Below, piece after piece: positions 1-11,261 of a stretch of DNA of 64,000 bases. This stretch comes from Hippophae tibetana (lineage: Eukaryota; Streptophyta; Magnoliopsida; Rosales; Elaeagnaceae), in contig CM072802.1 in the NCBI GenBank assembly GCA_037013495.1, positions 59,539,275-59,603,274 on the forward strand, read 5' to 3'. Position 1 is the first letter of the stretch; the number at the start of each line of letters is the position of its first letter. The notes under the pieces were generated by a model. The model worked only from the letters and a program-made list of their open reading frames with translations, was not told the origin of the DNA and searched no databases. Position numbers and translations under genes: made by a program.

Positions 1-770
1 TAATATAATATAATAATAATAAGAAAAGGGCGTTTAACATAAAAAAAAATTTGTGAGACGCAGTGGCAGCACCAAAATTTCACTGCCGCTGCACAGGTGT
101 TACTACTTAAACTATCTAAATTGGGAAAACGCTCATTCCGTAGCACCAAAAATACTCCACTGCAACGTGAGAAAAAAATTTGCACACAAAAACCAACACT
201 AACGCGTTTTATATCCACTCTCTCTCAAATTTTCTTATCTTCTTAACCAATCCTACAATTTTCTCTCCTCCCAAACACCAAATACCTCTCAAAAATTTCA
301 TCTTTCATCCAAAACCTTCAAATATTTTCATAAAAATTTCATTCCTACCTATTTCATACCATTTCCATTGAATATGTTTTCCGAGAAACTATCAACAAAT
401 CTTCATCTTCTTCATAGGGTGTTTTCTTAAATTCATCATCCTTAATAATAAATAATCTAAGAATGTTTTAGATTTTAAGTCTTAAATTAAATTCTCTAAA
501 TTTTATGGATTAAAAGGAGTTCTAAACCCTAATTTGGAAAATATGATGGTAAGGAAAATTTTGAATTAATATTGTGTTGTTTTATTTGGATTTTCTTGGA
601 ACCCTTGAATTTAGATATTATTAATTTTTATAAATGACACTAAAAAGGAAAAAAACTTAAAAAGGGAAAATAGAAGGAATTTGAGATGGTTATAATAGGG
701 CCAAATTATCAGTTATGAGTTAAGATTTGATAAAGCTAAAAAATTAATAAAAGTTGAATTGTGGAGAGGG
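1..770. other. No gene recognised; AT-rich leader-like DNA
   Basis: No coding region is supported. The 63-codon frame at 180-371 is low-complexity (Phe/Ile/Ser/Pro) without a recognisable motif. By position this stretch lies upstream of the decayed transposon ORF that begins near 771, so it may be the 5' internal region of the older LARD-like element. No LTR end or primer site was found to prove that. A GC-rich hairpin is at 60-92. Confidence 0.4.
60..92. repeat. GC-rich inverted repeat (hairpin)
   Basis: Arms GCAGTGGCAG (60-69) and CTGCCGCTGC (83-92) pair at 9 of 10 positions around a 13-nt loop. A related AGCACCAAAA string recurs near 143. No family was recognised; it could be part of a small MITE-like element. 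Confidence 0.45.
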
Positions 771-1564
771 GGATAGATTTTGATTTAGTACCAAATGTTG
801 AATTTGAGGGTATTTCTAATGTAATAGTGTCATTAGACTAGAGAAGTTTCGTAAAAGAATTGGATGCCACAGTTAAATCAATAGTTCAAGAATTTTATGC
901 AAACTTTCGAATACTGTCGACAATAAATTTAGAGTATGGGGTGTTCTAGTCCCATTTGAGCATTTGATATTAATGCCAATTATGGATTAAGAGACATATG
1001 TTACGGTGAGTATGAGACTTACCTAAATAATGTGGATCATGCTACAGTAAATGAAAGCCTCACAGTAGAAGGTGCTAAATAGAGTTATAATAGTGAAAAA
1101 CCTAGGGGTTTTGAAGCTAAATATTTAGATAAGATTGCTTAAATATGACAATGCTTTATTCATTCAAGACTAATTAATACTCACTACTCATTACATATGT
1201 GAATAGAGAACAAAAAATGATACTATATACCATAGCATCCCACGTGATTATAGATGTTGGAATGATAATTCACAGTAGGATGAAATTGTTTGCTAACAAC
1301 GCGCACTTAAGTTATTTCTTTCCCTAGCTTGTAACTACTTTATGTTCTAAAGTAGGGTTGATTTACCAAAAAGGTGAAGTTATGTTTTAACCTAATGAAT
1401 TGTTAAATATGACTTATTTTAATGAATTCACTTCGGGTACAAATATTGCCTAAAGGGAAAGAAGAGTCTCTTCTTCATCAAGGACAATAATGAAGGATGA
1501 AGTTCATAAATTAAATGAAAGAGTTACTTATTTGGAATATTATTAGCAAATATTATTAGCAAGC
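771..1564 (+). pseudogene. Plant transposon protein ORF (Transposase_32/PF20167-like), N-terminal and middle part
   Basis: Conceptual translation across several frames gives segments typical of the 'putative plant transposon protein' family carried by plant LTR elements. In order these are a VQEFYAN-type segment near 870-905; an acidic segment with GEYETYLNN near 1005-1033 followed by LTVEGA; a KPRGFEAKYL segment near 1100-1125; an LYTIASH...IDVG...IIHSRM stretch near 1222-1287; and an FFP...VTTLCSK stretch near 1316-1353. Several in-frame stops and frame changes break it, so it is a pseudogene. A coiled-coil-like DEVHKLNERVTYLE segment comes last. A 13-bp tandem duplication (about 1538-1563) shifts the frame just before the inserted element at 1570. 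The C-terminus resumes at 9155. The role of this protein family is not established. The family assignment rests on remembered motif similarity only. Confidence 0.6.
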
Positions 1565-1569
1565 ATACA

Positions 1570-3500
1570 TGATTAGTGCTCAAAAATCACTAAAATAACT
1601 ATGATTTTATTCACATTAATTGATTAAAAATATATATATTTATATGTTTTATCATATATTTATATAAATTTGTCTTTTCGGAATCACGGGTATTTTTATT
1701 GTTTTTCAGGTATTTTGGCTTAAAAACGTAACTTAAAGACTCAAATAGGAATACTTGAAGCAATACATCACAAATATATTAATAAATAAATGGCGAAAGG
1801 TCAACAAATATGCAAAAATTGGACAAAATGGGTCAAAAATATCAAAAAAGAGAAAAAGGGGAAAAACGCGCCGCCGCGCCGCCCTGCCGCCCTGCCGCCC
1901 AGCCGCGCGCGCGGGAACTGTTCATCCACGCGCGCCCAGCTGCCTCCGCGCGCGCCGATGCCATTTTGGCCCGTTTTTCACATGCAGCCACCCCATGACG
2001 TCATGCTGAAGTCATCAATGACCTCAGCATTTCCATTACGCGTTTTTACATTTTTTTACTCATTTTTTCTCTCCATCCTCACCTATAAATACCCCCATTC
2101 CCTTCACTTCAAAACACACCTTCAACACCTTCAAAACACACTTCTCTCTTCTTTCTTTCTCTCATTTCTTAGTTTTTGAGTTTTTCTTAGTTTCTTTCTT
2201 AGTTTCTAAGCTTTTCTTAGTTTCTTTCTTAGTTTTTGGTTCAATTCTCTTAGTTTTAGAGTTCTTCTCTTTTTGAGATGAACTTGTAATGTTTTTGTAA
2301 TAATTTAGCTTTTTGATTCAATAAATGAGAGTGCAAATTCCGCTTGGAGGTTTTCCAACAACGGGAATAGCGTCGAAGTTTTGTAAGGATTTTATTTTCT
2401 TTACAGTAATTTTTATGCTTTATTCTTACATGTTATATTTAATTTGTCTGTGATTAAATTTAATTGTGCTGGCTATTTATAATCATGATGTAATAATAAC
2501 GTTGTTATGCTTGCGAAATATTAAATAGGTAAAAAATTCTAAAATGAATTGATTTTATTTTTATTCAAGATTTTATATTAGGAATGTTAGAGAGAAATAT
2601 ATTATTTTTCATTACAAACTTAAATATGAAAATTAGATTTTAAGGTTTAGTTATCCGGTCTAATTTAGAGTAGTGCTCTTTTATTTGTTGGTACAATCGC
2701 CCGGTAGTTAGAGTGAAACTCTATTTCAAAATTTTTTATAAGAATTATTATGTGAAAATGTATTGACAACATGTTTTCAATAATGGTTTTAAAACTTGAA
2801 AGTTAGTACTCGGATAATTAAATTCTTATGTTTAATTTGGACACCTTGAATAAAGTTTAAACTGTCTAACCCCACCAAAGGTGGCATTTAAATGGTTCAT
2901 TTTCAATCTCTTAGAAAAAGAAATAATTTAATTAACCAAATTAGTTATCAACCCCACCCATAGGTGTTAATTGATTTGTTTAGTTAACAAAGAATATCTA
3001 ACCCTACCAAAGTTGGTATTCATACAAAAAAGAGAGAATCAATAAAATATCAATTTATATCTTTAATAACCTAGATAATATGAGCAAGCATAATTAATTT
3101 AGTTATTATATCCATAAATACTCCACTAATATAAATGATAAAATTTGCATAAATATTTATTAAATCTGTATTCTTATTTTTAGATAAATATTTATTGAAT
3201 TTGTATCTATGTTTATTTTTATGTTATTAGATTATATTTAATTAATCTGTATATATGTTTATTTTTATGTTATTAGATTAGGAACACAAAAACCAAACTA
3301 TCGTGACAGGATGTTTAGGATTTAATTTCGTTTTTAAAAGTTTGAATAATAAATTAAAAACCACATACATTCCTTCCTTAGATCGACCTTGGGAGTATAC
3401 TTATCATTTTCTTCGAAATGATTCGTGCACTTGCGAGAGTTTTATAAATATTAAAACCAAAGTATTGGCAAGAATCGGCGATCCCGGTTTTCGCTCATCA
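1570..3500 (+). repeat. 5' LTR of the LARD element
   Basis: This copy is 1931 bp against 1879 bp for the 3' copy. The main differences are an extra run of GCC-rich repeat near 1880-1905 and a roughly 20-bp duplication near 2113-2135. The remainder matches almost base for base, so the insertion is fairly young. A GC-rich patch (1866-1960) lies upstream of the TATA box, and an AATAAA follows at 2320-2325. The small open frames inside it (for example 1790-2179) also occur in the other LTR copies and show no protein motif. Confidence 0.9.
1996..2091 (+). promoter_or_regulatory. LTR promoter: TGACGTCA site and TATA box
   Basis: A palindromic TGACGTCA (1996-2003), the binding core of TGA/bZIP factors, lies about 80 bp upstream of TATAAATA (2084-2091). 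The same pair is in the 3' LTR (7671-7678 and 7759-7766), and the TATA box is conserved in the solo LTR on the other strand (61745-61752). This arrangement is that of a Pol II LTR promoter. Confidence 0.6.
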
Positions 3501-3506
3501 AGTTTT

Positions 3507-3524
3507 TGGCGCCGTTGCCGGGGA
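3507..3524 (+). other. Primer-binding site, tRNA-Asp type
   Basis: TGGCGCCGTTGCCGGGGA starts six bases after the 5' LTR. It is complementary to the 3' end of plant tRNA-Asp (...CCCGGCAACGGCGCCA), as is usual for Athila/Calypso-lineage elements. Confidence 0.85.
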
Positions 3525-3540
3525 AGGAATAACGGTTTTT

Positions 3541-4890
3541 AAATTATTTATCAAAATTTTAAAAAACACTTTTGTGCTGTAAATAATTGTGATTTTTTTT
3601 AATAAAAAAAATAATAATCAAATTTCAAAAAAAAAATAAAAAAAATAAAAAAATAAAAAAAAAAAATTTTTTTTAGTAAAATAATTTAGAAATTTGAAAT
3701 TTGAAGTAAAAAATTTTAGCATTCATGAATAGTAAAAAAATAATAATTTAAAAACTTAAAAACATAAAAAAAAATTTTAAGATAAAAAATAAATAATATA
3801 GTTTAATAGTCAAATAAAATTACCGTTCATAAATAGTAAAAAAAATTAAAAATTAAAAAAAATTTAAGTTAATAAGAAATAATATAGTGTAAATAGTCAA
3901 TTAAAATTACCGTTCATGAATAGAAAAAAAAATTAAAAATTTAAAAAAAAAATTTAATTTAATAAGAAATAATATAGTGTAAATTGTCAAATAAAATTAC
4001 CGTTCATAAATAGTAAAAAAAAATTAAAAATTAAAAAAAAATTAAGTTAATAAGAAATAATATAGCGTGAATAGTAAAATAAAATTACCGTTCATGAATA
4101 GTAAAAAAAGTAAAAAAACAAAATTTAAAATTTCAAAAATTTTAAGTTTAAATAAATAAATAAAATTTATAGTGTAGATAGCAAAATAAAATTACCATTC
4201 ATGAATAGTATAAAAAAAATTGAAAAAAAAAAGAAAAAACTTAATTTTTAATTTTCATTTAATTTTAAGTTTTTATTTAAAATCTTAATTTATTTTTTAT
4301 TTTTATTTTTTTAAAAATAATAATAAAAATGAATAAAAACAAAATCAATTTTTATTCTTATTTTATTTTCCTTTACCTTTTTCAATTTTATTTTATTTTT
4401 TTTAGTTTATTTTATTTTTTTTTAGTTTATTTTTTTTTTATTTTATTTATTTTATTTCAATTTTAATTTTATTTTATTTAATTTAATTTAATTTAATTTA
4501 ATTTAATTTATTTTTTATTTTTTATTTTTATTATTTTATTATTTTCTTTTCTTTTCTTTAACTTTTTTATTCTCTTAATTTTTATTTAACTTAATTAACT
4601 TAGATTTTTCATTAACTTAATTAACTTAGATTTTTAGTTTACTTAACTTAATTAACTTAACTTTTTAATTAACTTATATTTTTTTAACTTAACTAACTTA
4701 GATTTTTAACTTAGCTTTTTAATTAACTTAACTTAATTAACTTGAACTTTTTAATTAACTTTGTTTAACTTACCTTTTTAATTTATTTAGATTTTTTTTA
4801 AACTTAAGCAACTTAGCTTTTTAATTAACTTAACTTAATTAACTTAAATTTTTACTTAATATAACTTAATTAACTTAACTTTAATAACAT
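3541..4890 (+). repeat. AT-rich tandem and low-complexity block inside the LARD
   Basis: Six copies of a segment anchored on ATTACCGTTCATGAATAGT-like sequence recur near 3718, 3822, 3909, 3999, 4087 and 4194 (87-107 bp spacing), each followed by A-rich sequence. After 4240 come T-rich runs, an (AATTT)n stretch at about 4480-4510 and many TTAACTTAATTAACTTAG-type units to 4890. No coding capacity. Confidence 0.8.
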
Positions 4891-4899
4891 GAAAAGTAA

Positions 4900-5035
4900 A
4901 GATCTAAGGGAGTTCTGTCTAGGAGACTAGTTCTTGAAAGCTTTGTGCCACTAGTCTTTCCTGGGAACGTTGCTCTGTCTAGGAGGATGGTATTTAAGGA
5001 GCCTTTGCCCCACCATTCTTTCATGCGAGCACTCT
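4900..5035 (+). repeat. Duplicated TCTGTCTAGGAG motif
   Basis: Two related units lie head to tail: TTCTGTCTAGGAGACTAG... with CCACTAGTCTTTCCTGGGAAC, then CTCTGTCTAGGAGGATGG... with CCACCATTCTTTCATGCGAGC. In each unit the first and last parts are partly complementary (ACTAG/CTAGT, ATGG/CCAT), so each could fold into a long hairpin. Confidence 0.6.
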
Positions 5036-5369
5036 TGGTTAATATTGATTATGTTATTTAAAAAAAAATCTGAAACTATCTCCAAAATTTTAAAGTTTTA
5101 ATTACAATCTCAAGAGTTAGTTTCTTTGTTTGATCTAGGTACAATTGTGTTTTGATGCCTTAATTATTTGATTTGCACCTAGATATGGGTTATCTAAAAC
5201 CCTCAAGCATGCTCCTAGTTTTTGGTACAGAAAAATTTGAAAATCAATAGGGCATGTTTGAAACAGTATAGGTAGACAACCTTGTCTTACTTGTAGGTAT
5301 GATTGACTCAATGATGAGGGGACATTCAGTTTACTTAAAATGCAATCCTCAAGTTACGTCTTGCTAAGA

Positions 5370-5404
5370 CGTTAAACTAAGCGCTGGATGGGAGGCAACC
5401 CATC
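5370..5404 (+). other. Conserved post-pol motif AAGCGCT...GGGAGGCAACCC retained in the LARD
   Basis: The same motif sits directly downstream of the integrase region in the Athila copies (53957-53983; degenerate at 39410-39433). Here it forms GATGGG (5387-5392)/CCCATC (5399-5404) around the loop AGGCAA. It survives in an element with no coding sequence, so it is more likely a nucleic-acid signal than a peptide. Confidence 0.65.
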
Positions 5405-5649
5405 ATTTTAGGTAATTTTCTGTTATTTATTTTATTTACTTAATTTGATTGTTCATTTTAGTTTAATAATTTTTAAATTGTTAAAACTAAAAATATTTGT
5501 TGAGATGTTAGAAGTTTACAGCGATCTGTCTGTATACACTTTAATAATGAATATGATGGATGCACATGCATTTCTCCATTACTACTTACACATTCTCAGG
5601 AAATAGGTAATATTTCTTCTCTTTTCTCTTTATCTTTAATTTACAGTTG

Positions 5650-5690
5650 TTACATTGAGGACAATGTAAGTTCTAGGTTGGGGGTGTTGA
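5650..5690 (+). other. Hairpin plus G-run motif (polypurine-like)
   Basis: Perfect 8-bp arms TTACATTG (5650-5657) and CAATGTAA (5662-5669) enclose AGGA. A GGTTGGGGGTGTTG tract follows. The same arrangement occurs at 39611-39644, at 54172-54206 and, decayed, at 9683-9720. It lies about 1.6 kb upstream of the 3' LTR, so the G-run is not the terminal polypurine tract but may be a central one or part of an RNA signal. Confidence 0.65.
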
Positions 5691-7236
5691 AAAGTTACCA
5701 TGCTTAATTAGAAAAAAAAAAAGATTTAACAATTTAAAAATTAAAAAAAAAATTAAATATTTTCTCACAAAAATTTATCATTTCTTTAAATCAAATTTAA
5801 GTAAATAGTTAAGTCTTTTGTACTGTTAGATTAATTTTTGAAAACATATCATGAAATATTTTGTAATTGTTTTTGATAATTAGTTAGTTTTTGTCATAAC
5901 TAGTATTTCTTAATAAAATGTGGAAATTATATTAAACCCAAAATCGGTGTTTATGAATTTTTTTTAGTGGAGACTACCCTTGTGAGATATAATTTGAGCC
6001 TAATTTCTTTTATTCAGAGTGAAATATATATTTTTTCTACTCCAAACACATTTCTTATTTATTCAAATTTTTAGATGATCTCTATAGGTATTAGCATTGA
6101 ATGTATGAATTTTTTTCTCATCTTAATAGAGTATCATATATTTTTTATTATTATTTTTGTTTAGATTAAACGATTTGAGTAGAAACTGATAGTATATGCT
6201 TATATCTCATTCATGCATGACTGCTACAAAAACAAAAAGACATATCTGGGGTTATCTAAACCAAGATCAAACAGAAAAGCCACAAAATTAACCACTCACT
6301 AAAATCCAAAAAATGTACAATCTGTACATGGGTTGACTCTCTAAAAAAATACATATATTGAAAAAATATCTTCAGAAAAAAATAGAGAGATAAAAAAAAT
6401 AGTATCATCTACATACTATGACCCACATTGCCTACAAAGTTGTGAGTACAGGCTAATTACAAAAGAAAGATATAGGAAGTAATTCCCTAAAAAGTCATTG
6501 CAATTTCTTCATTTGTAAAAAGCATATATCTTGAAATTCTTTCTTAATAAGTTTGATTTATGCATAAAAATAATTTTTATATATGATATCTTTATAATTT
6601 ATACATTCGATTCCTTTCATGAGATCAATGTTAAACTAACACTTTGAGCCTTTATTCTTTATACATATGCGAACATATTAGTTCATTTCTATACATCAAC
6701 TCTTTCGCATATAAATTAGTATGAGTGTTTGAACCCATAGGATTCAGTGTTTTGAGAGTATTGACTTGTGAGGAATAGAGTTGAAGCGAATTCTGATTCA
6801 TGACACTGAAAATGGGTAAAATTAAATTGATACATTTTTGATATGAAATATGAAAATGATTTTCGACTAATTATTATAATAAAATCATGATTGTTTAAAG
6901 AGATTAAAATAACTTATGCTTGAGACTTTAATTATGATCTTAAAAGAGATTAAAAAAGTATGAGACATTTTTGTGATATGTTGTTTTCTTTTATTCTTAA
7001 ATTAATTTTTGATTTTGTTGTAATTTTAGTTTTTGATTTGATTGTTTTTATAGTTTCTTTTGATTTTTACATTTAGTTCAATGTTTGTGGGTATCATTAC
7101 TGAAAACCCTCACGAGACTCAAACTCGTCCACTAGGGCAACCTAGGGGTTTAAAGGCTTGTTGCATAGGCTAAATGCAACCGTTTCAATCCACGAAAGTG
7201 ATTTAGGATAGTTTAATTTTTAGTTTTTATCGCTTC

Positions 7237-7258
7237 TCTTGCTAAGGGACTAGCAAGA
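7237..7258 (+). other. Hairpin just before the 3' LTR
   Basis: TCTTGCTA (7237-7244) and TAGCAAGA (7251-7258) are perfect 8-bp arms around AGGGAC, 16 bp upstream of the 3' LTR start (7275). The purine-rich GGGACTAGCAAGAAG is the best candidate for the plus-strand priming tract, though it is not a classic polypurine tract. Confidence 0.5.
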
Positions 7259-7274
7259 AGCTGGTTGCAGGTTG

Positions 7275-9153
7275 TGATGAGTGCTCAAAAAGCACTAAAA
7301 TAACCATGATTTTATGCACATTAATTGATTAAAAATATATATATTTATATGTTTTATCATATATTTATATAAATTTGTCTTTTTCGGAATCACTGATATT
7401 TTTATTATTTTTCAGGTATTTTGGCTTAAAAACGTAACTTAAAGACTCAAAGAGGAATACTTGAAGCAATACATCACAAATATATTAATAAATAAATGGG
7501 GAAAGGTCAACAAATATGCAAAAATTGGACAAAATGTGTCAAAAAGGTCAAAAATATCAAAAAGGAGAAAAACGCGCCGCCGCGCGCGCGGGTACTGTTC
7601 ATCCGTGCGCGCCCATCTGCCTCCGCGCGCTGACGCCCGTTTGGCCCGTTTTTCACGTGCAGCCACCCCATGACGTCATGCTGACATCATCAATGACCTC
7701 AGCATTTCCATTACGCGTTTTTACATTTTTTTACTCATTTTTTCTCTCCATCCTCACCTATAAATACCCTCATTCCCTTCACTTCAAAACACACTTCTCT
7801 CTTCTTTCTTTCTCTCATTTCTTAGTTTTTGAGTTTTTCTTAGTTTCTTTCTTAGTTTCTAAGCTTTTCTTAGTTTCTTTCTTAGTTTTTGGTTCAATTC
7901 TCTTAGTTTTAGAGTTCTTCTCTTTTTGAGAGAAACTTGTAATGTTTTTGTAATAATTTAGCTTTTTGATTCAATAAATGGGAGTGCAAATTCCGCTTGG
8001 AGGTTTTCCAACAACGGGAATAGCGTCGAAGTTCTGTAAGGATTTTATTTTCTTTACAGTAATTTTTATGCTTTATTCTTACATGTTATATTTAATTTGT
8101 CTGTGATTAAATTTAATTGTGCTGGCTATTTATAATCATGATGTAATAATAACGTTGTTATGCTTGCGAAATATTAAATAGGTAAAAAATTCTAAAATGA
8201 ATTGATTTTATTTTTATTCAAGATTTTATATTAGGAATGTTAGAGAGAAATATATTATTTTTCATTACAAACTTAAATATGAAAATTAGATTTTAAGGTT
8301 TAGTTATCCGGTCTAATTTAGAGTAGTGCTCTTTTATTTGTTGGTACAATCGCCCGGTAGTTAGAGTGAAACTCTATTTCAAAAGTTTTTATAAGAATTA
8401 TTATGTGAAAATGTATTGACAACATGTTTTCAATAGTGGTTTTAAAACTTGAAAGTTAGTACTCGGATAATTAAATTCTTATGTTTAATTTGGACACCTT
8501 GAATAAAGTTTAAACTGTCTAACCCCACCAAAGGTGGCATTTAAATGGTTCATTTTCAATCTCTTAGAAAAAGAAATAATTTAATTAACCAAATTAGTTA
8601 TCAACCCCACCCATAGGTGTTAATTGATTTGTTTAGTTAACAAAGAATATCTAACCCTACCAAAGTTGGTATTCATACAAAAAAGAGAGAATCAATAAAA
8701 TATCAATTTATATCTTTAATAACCTAGATAATATGAGCAAGCATAATTAATTTAGTTATTATATCCATAAATACTCCACTAATATAAATGATAAAATTTG
8801 CATAAATATTTATTAAATCTGTATTCTTATTTTTAGATAAATATTTATTGAATTTGTATCTATGTTTATTTTTATGTTATTAGATTATATTTAATTAATC
8901 TGTATATATGTTTATTTTTATGTTATTAGATTAGGAACACAAAAACCAAACTATCGTGACAGGATGTTTAGGATTTAATTTCGTTTTTAAAAGTTTGAAT
9001 AATAAATTAAAAACCACATACATTCCTTCCTTAGATCGACCTTGGGAGTATACTTATCATTTTCTTCGAAATGATTCGTGCACTTGCGAGAGTTTTATAA
9101 ATATTAAAACCAAAGTATTGGCAAGAATCGGCGATCCCGGTTTTCGCTCATCA
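7275..9153 (+). repeat. 3' LTR of the LARD element
   Basis: TGATGAG...CTCATCA termini, then the target duplicate ATACA (9154-9158). Same promoter motifs as the 5' copy (TGACGTCA 7671-7678, TATAAATA 7759-7766) plus a CACGTG near 7654. Confidence 0.9.
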
Positions 9154-9154
9154 A

Positions 9155-9334
9155 TACACTGTGCAACATTCTACTTTCACAAACCAACAATATTGTGATC
9201 GGGTGAGTTATATTCATATGTTCTTTGAAATGTATAAGCTACAATTTAATAATCTCGATGTGGATACAAGCCATTTAAGAGAACCTGAGGATCAAGATTA
9301 TGATTTCAACTTTATACCACCTGAACAATCATGA
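9155..9334 (+). pseudogene. C-terminal piece of the plant transposon protein ORF
   Basis: About 59 codons read open from the target-site duplicate to a TGA at 9332-9334. The reading includes FFEMYKLQFNNL and an acidic DQDYDFNFIPPEQ tail. This continues the ORF at 771-1564, cut by the LARD insertion at 1565-1569. The intended frame agrees across the insertion only if the 13-bp duplication at about 1538-1563 is discounted. It belongs to the older element that hosts the LARD. Confidence 0.6.
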
Positions 9335-9682
9335 CTATCCTAAAGAAAAATGACCGAATGATATAGGGGGTTGAGCTCCAAAAATTTTATGAGTTTTTAT
9401 ATTTTTTTATATTTTGTTTTAATTTGTTTTTATATTATGTTTGTTTTTCATTTCATGTAATTTTTTAATTAGTTTGTTTTAATTTCCTATCATGTGAAAA
9501 AGGTTTATTTTATTTGAATTAGTTGAATTATTTAATTATTTGTTGAGATGTGTAAGAAGTACATAATATTTTATCTATGTGATTTGAATGATTGGAGTGA
9601 TGGATACACCTACATTTCCATATCAATATCTAAGCATGTTCAACAAATTGGTAGTTTTTCTCTTCATCTTTAATTTACAATT

Positions 9683-9720
9683 ATTATATTGACGATAATA
9701 TAAATTTTAGGTTGGAGTGG
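9683..9720 (+). other. Decayed copy of the hairpin plus G-run motif
   Basis: TTATATTG/TAATATAA (9684-9691 and 9696-9703) around ACGA corresponds to TTACATTG/CAATGTAA at 5650. Pairing is kept by one paired C-G to T-A change and a G-T wobble. AGGTTGGAGTGG follows in place of the G-run. Confidence 0.55.
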
Positions 9721-11261
9721 AAAAAGTTATAATTACATAAATTTCGGTAGGAAAAATTTACAATTATATAAATTTCAATAAATTACAAAGTTTTATTAAA
9801 CATATGCTTATATTTTTCTTTGCTTTAATTTTATTTATTTATATTGGTTTTAAAATTTTAGGTTTAATTTAAAAAATTTCTTTCAAAATTAACCTGTATT
9901 TTAGTTAATTTTAAGCAAATGATTAAGTCTTTGCACTATTAAATTAATTTCATAAAAATATCATGGAATAATATGACAATTAGTTAGTTTTTATCAAAAA
10001 AATTTAATGATAAAATGTTAAAATTAAAATAAACCTGAAATTGATATATAGGAATTAAATAGTGGAGATATATTGTAAGAATATTTTGAGCCTTTATTTT
10101 TTCATCATGAGTAATTATATTTTTCTACTATCTTAAACACTCTTCTTACAATTATTCAAATTGTAGATGATCTTTATAGGTTTTGCATCGAGTGTTAAGA
10201 TTTTTACATTTGATAAAGTGTCATATATTTATTTTTATTTCTTGAATTGAATGAATTAAGTATAAATTAAAAGTATTTACCCTTCTTCATTTATGCATAA
10301 CTTCCAAAAAAAGAAGACACATACATTAGGTTATAAAAGAAATGGCTAAATAAAAAAGAAAAATATGTACAAACTATAGATGAGTTAACTCTATGAAAAA
10401 AAGATAAAGAATATATATAAAAAAAAGAGAAATCAAGAGTATAAACTAAATATTATGACCCAAAAATCTTACCAAATTGTAAGAAATAGCTAAATCTAAA
10501 AGAAAGATAGGAAATAATTTCCCTAAAAATCATTGTATTTTCTTCATCTCTAAAAGGCATATAACTCAAAAAAATTATTTGATGATTTTAATTGATACAT
10601 TAGGATAATATTGATTTATTTATAAATCATTTCATTCGATTCCTTTTATGAGATTGGTGTTATGCACTTCTTTGAGGCTTTCATTCTTTAAACATATACG
10701 AATCGATTAGTTCATTTATTTACATAAACTCTATTCTCATATATCTTTAAATGAATGGTTGAACCTATAAGATCAATTTTATATTGAGAGTATGACTTGT
10801 GAGATTTACAGTCAAAGTGAATTTAGATTCCAAACATCAAAATTAGGAAAATTAATATTGATGCATTTTGTATGTAGGATATGAAAGTAATTTTCAACTA
10901 ATTGTTATAATAAACTATGAATGTTTAGGATTTTAAAACAACTTATGCTTTGAATTTTAATTATGAACTTAAAAGAGATTAAAAGTACACGAAGTTTTGC
11001 ATTTTATTTTGTTATCTTTTATTTAAAAAAATTACTTTGTTAAAATTTATTTATTTGTTTGTGTTTTTATTTTTTTTAAATTTTAGTTTGATGTTTGCCG
11101 GTATCATCTCTAAAATTCCTCATGAGATTTAAACTCTTCCACTAGGTAAACCCAGACGATTTAAAGACTTGTTGCATATGCTAAATACAACCGTTTTAAT
11201 CTACGAAATTCATTTATGATAGTTTAGTTTAGTTTTATTTCAATTTTTCGATTTTACGATA

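Larger units (their letters stand above)
1570..9153 (+). mobile_element. Non-autonomous LTR retrotransposon (LARD), intact, TSD ATACA
   Basis: Two near-identical LTRs (1570-3500, 7275-9153) flank 3.8 kb with no retroelement ORF. The host target ATACA is duplicated at 1565-1569 and 9154-9158, which fixes both ends. LTR termini are TGATGAG...CTCATCA (the left copy has mutated to TGATTAG). A tRNA-Asp-type primer site follows the 5' LTR at 3507-3524. The internal part holds AT-rich repeats, then Athila-like non-coding motifs (5370-5404, 5650-5690). With no gag or pol it must borrow proteins, most plausibly from an Athila-lineage Ty3 element sharing the primer site and motifs. It inserted into an older relative whose remains lie on both sides. 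Confidence 0.9.

Noticed and set aside
1755-2179. Overlapping open frames in the LARD 5' LTR (also 7461-7929 and 61615-62144)
   Set aside because: They lie in the GC-rich LTR patch, are not conserved as one frame between copies and show no protein motif.
3303-3542. 79-codon frame repeated at 8956-9198
   Set aside because: Part of the LTR U5 region; the repeat reflects LTR identity, not gene conservation.
3700-4230. Regularly spaced repeats resembling a CRISPR array
   Set aside because: Units are AT-rich, spacing varies (87-107 bp), spacers are themselves repeats, and the context is eukaryotic.
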